27,967 nt of DNA, from positions 1 to 27,967 of the forward strand of contig CALADH010000002.1 in the NCBI GenBank assembly GCA_937890745.1, given 5' to 3'. Below, in pieces: positions 22,705 through 27,967 of this stretch; the first letter of the stretch is position 1, and each line of letters starts with the position of its first letter. A program made the translations under genes and the position numbers. The notes under the pieces are model-generated. The model made no database searches, was not told the DNA's origin, and worked only from the letters and a program-made list of their open reading frames with translations. Source of the stretch: Scybalocola_A sp900557175 (GTDB taxonomy: Bacteria; Bacillota; Clostridia; Lachnospirales; Lachnospiraceae).

Positions 22705-23541
22705 TTATCCTTTGACACTTCCCTGTGTCAGCCCTCTGACAAATTGTTTTTGAAAAACTAAAAACACAATAATCACTACACCTGCTGAAATTACAAGTCC
22801 GGAAATAAGTACCGGGAAATCAGTTTTTAGCGCAGATTGCAGTGTTACAAGACCTACAGGTATTGTTTTCAATTTATCCGATTCAATAAAAACAGTCGCA
22901 AACATATATTCATTCCACACATGCATTGTTGCGAAAAGAGCACCTGAAGCAATAACAGGCTTACAAATTGGCATAACAATTCGTGTGAAAACTTTAAAAG
23001 ATGTACATCCGTCCAAAAAGGCAGATTCTTCTATTTCCTGGGACATGGATAGCATATAAGACCGCATTAACAGCACTGTAAAAGAAAACTGAAAAACACA
23101 ATATGTCAGAATCAATCCCATATGCGTATTATAAAGCTTCAATGATTGAAGCAGCTTAAAAAGAGAAACTAAATTTACCTCTGGAGAAATCATCATTCCG
23201 CCAAGAATAAATAAAAATACTAAGTTTCTTCCTTTGAATTGAAATCTACTAAGGACATAAGAGGCCAAAGCGCTAAAAAACACTGTTAAAAATACCGATA
23301 CAGCTGTAACAATAACACTGTTCAAAAAGTATTGTCCAACACCATACTTAATGGCATACGCATAATTTTCCCATTTAAAAACTGATGGCAAAGCCCATGG
23401 AGATGAAAGAAATTCTGTATTATTTTTTAAACTAGACAGTAACATCCATATCAGAGGTACAATAATTGCAACTGCAAACACGCAGAAAAATAAAAAAATT
23501 AATATTTTTCCTGCGGAGCTATACCAATGTTGTTTTCTCAT
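22705..23541 (-). CDS. Carbohydrate ABC transporter permease (CUT1, MalG-like)
   Basis: A 278-residue protein with six membrane segments. The EAA loop that docks on the ATPase reads EIEESAFLDGCTSFKVFTRIVMP. The N-terminal first membrane segment followed by a periplasmic-side ALPSVFKWENYAYAI is typical of MalG/FrlM-type permeases (binding-protein-dependent transport inner membrane component). It forms the channel with the permease encoded 8 nt upstream. No ATPase gene is present here, as in B. subtilis frlONM, where MsmX supplies the energy. Confidence 0.92.
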   Translation of the reverse strand: MRKQHWYSSAGKILIFLFFCVFAVAIIVPLIWMLLSSLKNNTEFLSSPWALPSVFKWENYAYAIKYGVGQYFLNSVIVTAVSVFLTVFFSALASYVLSRFQFKGRNLVFLFILGGMMISPEVNLVSLFKLLQSLKLYNTHMGLILTYCVFQFSFTVLLMRSYMLSMSQEIEESAFLDGCTSFKVFTRIVMPICKPVIASGALFATMHVWNEYMFATVFIESDKLKTIPVGLVTLQSALKTDFPVLISGLVISAGVVIIVFLVFQKQFVRGLTQGSVKG

Positions 23542-23549
23542 ATTGCCCC

Positions 23550-24431
23550 CTATTCTTCACCCGTATGTGATAATTTAATCTGTACCAATGACAAAATAAG
23601 TGTAATGACAAATATAATGACTGCATATGCGCTGGCCACTCCCATCTCATCATTAATAAACGCAGAACGGTACATCGCCGTCGCAAGCACTTCGGTTGAA
23701 CGTCCCGGACCGCCGCCGGTCATAACCTGGATTTCTGTAAATATTTTAAAGCTTCCAATTACTGTAATAATCGCTGTCACAAGCATCGACTCTTTTGCCA
23801 TTGGCAATGTTACATAAAAAAATCTTTTAATTGAACCCGCACCATCTATTTCTGCTGATTCATAAAGTTCACGCGGTATTTTCTGGATTCCCACTAAATC
23901 AAGAAGCATACAATACCCGATATATTGCCATTGAGAAACAAATATACAGCAAAAAATAGCTAATGATGCATCGCCCAGCCACATAGGCGTTGTATGTTCA
24001 AAACCTATAGAATGAATAAATGCATTCAACAAACCCGAATTGGGATTAAAAATACATTTCCACAAAATACCAAGTACTGACATAGAAATCAATGACGGTA
24101 AAAATAATACTGTTCTGAAAAATTTCTGAAAACGCCTCATAAAAATTTCTTCAAGGCAGGCCGCAAGCACCATAGCAATAACAACCTGACATAATACAGA
24201 AAAAGCGGCATATAAAATATTATTTTTTAATATCGTCATAAAATTTTCATCTGTAAAAATTTGTATGTAATTATCGAAGCCTACCCATTTTCTTTCAGGA
24301 GAATAAGAAACCCATTGATATAAGCTGTCAATCACAGAACGAATAAGCGGATAATAAACAAAGATTGCCAGACCGATAACGACCGGGGCCAAATACAAAA
24401 TAATAATTTTTTTATTCTTATATACCTTCAT
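23550..24431 (-). CDS. Carbohydrate ABC transporter permease (CUT1, MalF-like)
   Basis: A 293-residue protein with six membrane segments, starting with IIILYLAPVVIGLAIFVYYPLI (shown here only as hydrophobic opening) and followed by WVGFDNYIQIF. The EAA loop is ELYESAEIDGAGSIKRFFYVTLP, and MTGGGPGRSTEVLA is the conserved loop of the FrlN/UgpA-type permeases. It begins with a good ribosome binding site (AAGGGGG). It is separated from the binding-protein gene by 64 nt that contain a perfect 10-bp hairpin, which may lower its expression relative to the binding protein. Confidence 0.92.
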   Translation of the reverse strand: MKVYKNKKIIILYLAPVVIGLAIFVYYPLIRSVIDSLYQWVSYSPERKWVGFDNYIQIFTDENFMTILKNNILYAAFSVLCQVVIAMVLAACLEEIFMRRFQKFFRTVLFLPSLISMSVLGILWKCIFNPNSGLLNAFIHSIGFEHTTPMWLGDASLAIFCCIFVSQWQYIGYCMLLDLVGIQKIPRELYESAEIDGAGSIKRFFYVTLPMAKESMLVTAIITVIGSFKIFTEIQVMTGGGPGRSTEVLATAMYRSAFINDEMGVASAYAVIIFVITLILSLVQIKLSHTGEE

Positions 24432-24454
24432 GCATATTCCCCCTTAAAGCTGCA

Positions 24455-24487
24455 GGCTGCAGTGTATTTTACCCGTCCACTGCAGCC
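24455..24487 (-). promoter_or_regulatory. Intercistronic hairpin between binding protein and permease
   Basis: GGCTGCAGTG (24455-24464) and CACTGCAGCC (24478-24487) pair perfectly over 10 bp with a 13-nt loop; no T-run follows on the minus strand. It is well placed to protect the 3' end of the binding-protein mRNA and give it higher output than the membrane components. Confidence 0.65.
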
Positions 24488-24495
24488 TCACTGAC

Positions 24496-25851
24496 TTATT
24501 CTTCATCCATTGTCTGAACAGTTTTAGCTTCATCTGCAACCTTTTTCATAAGTTCTTCCGGAGTTACATCACCCGAAATAATTTCCTGCAAACCCGGTAC
24601 ATAAATTTCTGCTAATTTACTGTGGATATCAGAATCAAGCCAATTTACAAAGCCATCTGCCTTATCCATTTCTTCTACTGCCTGAAGCATAACATCACTT
24701 GAATTATCAGCAGTATGTACACCCTGAATTGCCGCCGGACTGGAAAGCTGTGTAATCATTTTTTCCTGCCAAGGCTTGCTTGTCATTAATTTAAGAAATT
24801 CTACTGCAACATCAGGATGCTCACATTTACTGGAAATCATAAATCCATCAGGCGAGCCTGTAATGAGATTTGTGTTGCCTTTGGCGCCTTCCTGCGCAGG
24901 AATTCTAAATACACCTGCATCAACACCGTTTTCCTCACATCTGCCAAATTCAATAGACTGCATATATGTCATCGCCGCTTTTCCTATAAAAAAGTCATTT
25001 CGAGCCATGTCAAAATCCATCGCATTCGTATTTGGTGTAAAATACTCTTTATCATTTAATGTTTTAAGCATATTCAACGCTTCCACATATCCTTCATCCG
25101 TAAACTCACCAGTCTTATAATTATAATCTCTCGCACGTACATCTTCAGGTACACATAAGCCATTAAAAGTTGAAATGTAATGGCAGGAAGCCCATGGATC
25201 CTGATTTCCCAAAGCCAGCGGAATAATACCTGCATCTTTAAATGTCTGACAAACATCTAAGAATTCTTCCCACGTAGTTGGTTCTTCAACATTATACTGT
25301 TCAAAGAGCGCTTTATTATAAACCATCATTTTGCAATCAACACGTATCGGCACACCATAAATCTTTCCTTCATTTTCAAACGGAACTAAAGATGCCGGTA
25401 TAAAGGAATCCTTCCACGCACTATCTTTTTCATAGTAAGAAGTTAAGTCAAGGACACTTCCGGCACGCGCAAATTTTTGTCCAAACTCGCCACTCCAAGA
25501 AAAGAATATATCCGGTGCGTCATCAGCTCCCAACATAACTTTTAATTTTGACTTATAATCCGGATCACCCACATTTTCAATGACAATATCTACATTTGGA
25601 TGTGTTGATTCAAACTCCGCTGCCAAATCTTCGAAGTATGGTGTTTCATCAACATTAATCCAATTGTGAAAAAGCTTTAATGTAATTTGTTCATCTGATT
25701 CGTCCCCGCCTCCGTTCCCTTTTGTTGCTTCTGTTTTGCCCTGCCCGCCTTCAGCTTTTGGACTTTCGCTCTCTGACTGCCCTCCGCAACCTGTCAATAC
25801 TGCCGATGCAGTCAAAATCATTGCCAATACATACCCTGAAATCTTTTTCAT
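24496..25851 (-). CDS. Extracellular solute-binding lipoprotein of a CUT1 ABC transporter
   Basis: About 451 residues. It has a lipoprotein signal with the lipobox LTGC (Cys about residue 21), a Ser/Glu/Gly-rich flexible linker, then a family-1 binding-protein fold (LKLFHNWINVDETPYFEDLAAEFE, PDIFFSWSGEFGQKFARAGSVLDLT, WEEFLDVCQTFKDAGIIPLAL, AAMTYMQSIEFG, EHPDVAVEFLKLM). The ATG at 25851 is chosen because GGAGG lies 7 nt upstream; an ATG two codons earlier is too close. It is the first gene of the locus, with its own strong promoter. Context suggests it captures glycated amino acids (FrlO-like), but ligand specificity cannot be read directly. Confidence 0.92.
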   Translation of the reverse strand: MKKISGYVLAMILTASAVLTGCGGQSESESPKAEGGQGKTEATKGNGGGDESDEQITLKLFHNWINVDETPYFEDLAAEFESTHPNVDIVIENVGDPDYKSKLKVMLGADDAPDIFFSWSGEFGQKFARAGSVLDLTSYYEKDSAWKDSFIPASLVPFENEGKIYGVPIRVDCKMMVYNKALFEQYNVEEPTTWEEFLDVCQTFKDAGIIPLALGNQDPWASCHYISTFNGLCVPEDVRARDYNYKTGEFTDEGYVEALNMLKTLNDKEYFTPNTNAMDFDMARNDFFIGKAAMTYMQSIEFGRCEENGVDAGVFRIPAQEGAKGNTNLITGSPDGFMISSKCEHPDVAVEFLKLMTSKPWQEKMITQLSSPAAIQGVHTADNSSDVMLQAVEEMDKADGFVNWLDSDIHSKLAEIYVPGLQEIISGDVTPEELMKKVADEAKTVQTMDEE

Positions 25852-25867
25852 ATCCATACCTCCATAT

Positions 25868-25918
25868 TTGTATAATAATGTATGCTTACAATATACATTG
25901 TTATCTTATAAATGTCAA
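25868..25918 (-). promoter_or_regulatory. Promoter of the Amadori uptake operon with operator-like motif
   Basis: On the minus strand TTGACA (25913-25918), 17-nt spacer, TATATT (25890-25895). Directly downstream of the -10, at 25868-25886, the plus strand reads TTGTATAATAATGTATGCT, the same motif as at the deglycase promoter. A regulator bound here would cover the transcription start. Confidence 0.7.
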
Positions 25919-26045
25919 TATGGTTGTTGAATATGCGAGTTTTTTCGTCGATATATACAATATCCTTTATATATTTTTGTGGAAAACTACTCAAAAAAAT
26001 CTAAAGCTTATTGTTAAACATCAAATTGAAACCCTATTACTGCGC

Positions 26046-26077
26046 AAAAAAAGGATGTACCATATAAGATACATCCT
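26046..26077 (-). terminator. Terminator of the marR-FUSC operon
   Basis: On the minus strand AGGATGTA and TACATCCT form a perfect 8-bp stem (26052-26077), followed by TTTTTTT. It begins about 17 nt after the FUSC gene stop codon. Confidence 0.88.
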
Positions 26078-26094
26078 AAATAGACATTATTTCA

Positions 26095-27162
26095 TTATGC
26101 TTCTGCTTTTAAATATTGTTCTCGCTTTCCTAAAGCTTTTATTATTTTTTTCCACACCCACGCAAACAGGCAGGCATAGAGAACACCCATAATGTTATTG
26201 AATATTCTAAGAGCTGCGGCCTGTGTCAAGCCATAAATGCCAAGTGCCGCCATCATGGCACCGATACAGTTAAATACCGTCTTATACTTATATGTACCGC
26301 AAAAACCGATACAAAGTCCTGCCAACGGACCAAAAAACGAAGCCAGCGACTGAGGAATTAGATGCCACATCAGATAAAAAAGTCCTGTGCCCCCAACAGC
26401 GCCTACCACTCTGTCGCGCGCACGCACATGAAGCTTTCCTGCATAAGCCGTCAGAAGCGATGAACATGCAAAGCCGCCCCACATCAAACGTTCCATGCCA
26501 AGCAGCGATGCAAAAAGATAAAAACTGCTGATACCCAGCGCCGTTCTTAACTGCCAAAGACGGCGCTCATCAGACATATCTATATTTTTCAAAACATCAA
26601 TAAACTTCTTTTCTTTCTTTTTCCCATGGTGTTTTAAAAAATATAGCGCACCACACACGGCAAAGCAAAAAATCATCATCGCGCCCCGCGCTTTAAAAAC
26701 TTCCAAATCCGGACGTGTCCCCGTGAGGAAAATATAGCCGAACATATAAAGACCGCCGTTGCCCATTTCAGGCTGTTCGCATGCCATAAAAAGAATCACA
26801 AACATTGATACAAGATTTAAAACAAAAGCAGCCAGCGGCGGCATAAACTGCACCGCAACAGGGGAAATATATAAAATAGTAAAGATAATTGCCATATTGA
26901 TGAGCGCATCTCTCATACAATAATCAAAATCAACAAATCTGAGACATAAGAAAATACAGAATATAACGACAGCCATATTACTGTTGTCATCACCGAAAAG
27001 CATTGCCAGCCCTGAAATAAAAATAACTGAAAAAATTACCATAAGCACAGCCCGCACTACCATCGCAGTAATCAGCCAACGCTTATGACGCTTATCCCCG
27101 GCTTCCCGAAACTTTTTCTTAAGAACTGCCGGTTCATCCTGAAGCGCCTGATAAAAATCCAT
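26095..27162 (-). CDS. FUSC-type membrane protein (aromatic acid exporter-like)
   Basis: A 355-residue protein built from two similar membrane halves of about five to six segments each, joined by a charged cytoplasmic stretch (HHGKKKEKKFIDVLKNID). The second half begins RLWQLRTALGISSFYLFASLLG and contains LHVRARDRVVGAVGGTGLF, the RxxxRxxGT-like motif of the FUSC / aromatic acid exporter superfamily. These proteins export aromatic acids or related toxic organic acids. Its ATG overlaps the marR stop by one base (TAATG), so regulator and exporter are translationally coupled, a common pattern for inducible efflux. Confidence 0.85.
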   Translation of the reverse strand: MDFYQALQDEPAVLKKKFREAGDKRHKRWLITAMVVRAVLMVIFSVIFISGLAMLFGDDNSNMAVVIFCIFLCLRFVDFDYCMRDALINMAIIFTILYISPVAVQFMPPLAAFVLNLVSMFVILFMACEQPEMGNGGLYMFGYIFLTGTRPDLEVFKARGAMMIFCFAVCGALYFLKHHGKKKEKKFIDVLKNIDMSDERRLWQLRTALGISSFYLFASLLGMERLMWGGFACSSLLTAYAGKLHVRARDRVVGAVGGTGLFYLMWHLIPQSLASFFGPLAGLCIGFCGTYKYKTVFNCIGAMMAALGIYGLTQAAALRIFNNIMGVLYACLFAWVWKKIIKALGKREQYLKAEA

Positions 27163-27602
27163 TAAATCTCCTCCTCGTACTGTTTCATTAACCGATTTGC
27201 ATGAGTGACCATCGCCATAAAACTGCCAAAATCATCACCCATTGATTTTTTCAAATAATAAAGAGGCTTTAAAATCCTCTTATAGTTTGTATCAAGCTCA
27301 CGCTGACCGTCCGCTGTCAGCATAAGACTGCACCGCCGTTCATCCTCCGGACATTTTACCTTCACAATATCTCCTTTATTTAAAAGCGATTTAATTACCC
27401 TGCTGACAGATTCCCGTTTCATGTGCATCTGCTCGCTGACCTGTGCCGGTCCAAGCTCTCCCTGGCGCAAATAAATTAAAAGAAGTAATTCCATCTCTGC
27501 AGGCGTCAATGTAAGCTTATCCGGATTAATTAATTTTGTTCTTGAAAAAAACTTGATTTCTTCTAAATCCTCAATCATAGACATCCATTCCTGTACAGCC
27601 AA
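27162..27602 (-). CDS. MarR-family transcriptional regulator
   Basis: A 146-residue protein with the MarR winged helix: LTPAEMELLLLIYLRQGELGPAQVSEQMHMKRESVSRVIKSLLNKG, and the wing VKCPEDERRCSLMLTADGQRELD (the DxRxxxLxLT signature). The start is a TTG at 27602, with GAGGAGG 7 nt before it; an ATG six codons in has a poorer site. MarR proteins usually repress the neighbouring exporter until a phenolic or similar ligand arrives. A palindrome in its promoter region supports autoregulation. Confidence 0.93.
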   Translation of the reverse strand: MAVQEWMSMIEDLEEIKFFSRTKLINPDKLTLTPAEMELLLLIYLRQGELGPAQVSEQMHMKRESVSRVIKSLLNKGDIVKVKCPEDERRCSLMLTADGQRELDTNYKRILKPLYYLKKSMGDDFGSFMAMVTHANRLMKQYEEEI

Positions 27603-27646
27603 CTTAATTCCTCCTCTGCTTCATCACACTTTCATGTCGAATATAC

Positions 27647-27659
27647 TTAACATTGTTAA
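27647..27659. promoter_or_regulatory. MarR operator candidate
   Basis: TTAACA-T-TGTTAA, a perfect 6-bp inverted repeat with a one-base centre, just downstream of the -10 box. Such AT-rich palindromes are typical MarR sites. Confidence 0.65.
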
Positions 27660-27662
27660 TGT

Positions 27663-27691
27663 ATTGTAGCGCAGTAAGACCGACTTGTCAA
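27663..27691 (-). promoter_or_regulatory. Promoter of marR-FUSC
   Basis: On the minus strand TTGACA (27686-27691), 17-nt spacer, TACAAT (27663-27668). The leader is about 55 nt and begins within or just before the palindrome at 27647-27659. Confidence 0.75.
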
Positions 27692-27702
27692 GGAATTTTT
27701 CT

Positions 27703-27740
27703 GCAACAGAAAAACCCCGGAAGTCTTTCGACTCCGGGGC
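27703..27740 (-). terminator. Terminator downstream of tuf
   Basis: On the minus strand CCCCGGAGTC-GAAA-GACTTCCGGGG (10-bp stem with one bulged base) is followed by TTTTTCTG. It would end transcription coming from the tuf side. Confidence 0.85.
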
Positions 27741-27800
27741 ATCTTATGCTTAAACTCTGCTTTCATCTCTCGATGTCTGCGTATATATTCGTATCTATTC

Positions 27801-27862
27801 GCAGTGCATACCGAAAGCGCAAGCGCTTCCGGCCGGGGATATTTTCCTTATCCCTGCACTGC
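27801..27862 (-). other. Three-way-junction structure in the tuf 3' untranslated region
   Basis: GCAGTGCA (27801-27808) pairs with TGCACTGC (27855-27862) and encloses two hairpins: CCG-A-AAGCGC-AA-GCGCTT-C-CGG (27811-27832) and GGGATA/TATCCC (27836-27854). It lies between the tuf stop codon and the terminator. Confidence 0.55.
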
Positions 27863-27881
27863 TCATTGCTTATCGTGTAAA

Positions 27882-27938
27882 TTACTCGATGATTGTAGCA
27901 ACACGGCCTGAACCTACTGTACGTCCGCCTTCACGATA
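27882..27938 (-). CDS. tuf: Elongation factor Tu, C-terminal end only (partial)
   Basis: The minus strand encodes YREGGRTVGSGRVATIIE and stop, the well-known C-terminus of EF-Tu (usually preceded by FAI). Similarity stops at 27936: the next codons upstream are not those of EF-Tu and an in-frame TGA appears at 27939-27941. The remaining 26 bases to the window edge do not resemble tuf in any frame. Either the gene is interrupted or rearranged here or, since tuf is often duplicated and breaks assemblies, this is an assembly artefact at a contig end. Confidence 0.75.
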   Translation of the reverse strand, partial: YREGGRTVGSGRVATIIE

Positions 27939-27967
27939 TCAGACCGGTGTATTGCGGTATACGAATA

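Noticed and set aside
25722..26192. 156-codon plus-strand open frame
   Set aside because: It overlaps the binding-protein signal peptide, its promoter and the FUSC terminator; no ribosome binding site.
1..27967. tRNA, rRNA or CRISPR array
   Set aside because: No cloverleaf with a GGTTC-type T-loop and no regularly spaced repeats were found by eye on either strand.

Overview
The window looks like chromosomal DNA from an anaerobic, spore-forming Firmicute, most likely a member of the Lachnospiraceae (Clostridia). Evidence: a bS6-SSB-bS18 operon beside a DUF951 gene, CotF-like spore coat proteins, a spore-photoproduct-lyase-like radical SAM protein, strong AAGGAGG ribosome binding sites, TTGACA-N17-TATAAT promoters and a Tn1549/CTn-type conjugative element fragment. 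Almost everything is on the minus strand.

Layout. 1-330: tail end of a conjugative element: the start of a CD1108-type cell-wall hydrolase, preceded by what looks like a collapsed thioester/SpaA surface adhesin gene. 589-2532: a YtrA-type GntR regulator with an ABC ATPase and an ABC-2 permease, whose promoter is buried in a 41-bp palindrome. 2694-3122: a small RelA/SpoT-like HD hydrolase, followed by a 324-bp gene-free but hairpin-rich gap. 3447-6045: a three-gene operon (nucleoside phosphorylase fold, SPL-like radical SAM, SDR). 6243-7037: a HAD phosphatase on the plus strand. 7055-13532: a tightly packed seven-gene run (ferredoxin, HSL-type hydrolase, condensation-fold acyltransferase, zinc-ribbon membrane protein, AlaX-type editing protein, malic enzyme, D-2-hydroxyacid dehydrogenase). 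13703-14155: two CotF-like genes on the plus strand. 14229-15296: rpsF-ssb-rpsR. 15494-15685: DUF951. 15925-18590: uracil permease, DUF2284 protein, tyrosine phosphatase. 18603-18880: two terminator-like hairpins and a multi-stem repeat-like element. 18881-25851: a complete Amadori-product (fructosamine) uptake and degradation locus. 26095-27602: MarR regulator plus FUSC-type exporter. 27882-27938: the last codons of tuf, after which EF-Tu similarity breaks off.

The best functional story is 18881-25851. A lipoprotein binding protein and two CUT1 permeases (no ATPase, so a shared MsmX-type ATPase is needed) would import a glycated amino acid. A FrlD-like PfkB kinase would phosphorylate it and two different SIS-fold deglycases would split the phosphorylated adduct, under a GntR/UTRA regulator. 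Two promoters inside the locus share a related 19-nt motif, a good candidate operator. Having two deglycases suggests two classes of adduct, as with fructoselysine and glucoselysine in the enterobacterial gfr system, but here with an ABC transporter and a kinase.

Other points worth attention are the unexplained esterase/acyltransferase/zinc-ribbon/ferredoxin gene set, the multi-hairpin intergenic elements near 3220-3350, 18620-18756 and 27801-27862, and the disrupted ends of the window (element fragment on the left, broken tuf on the right). No tRNA, rRNA or CRISPR array was seen.
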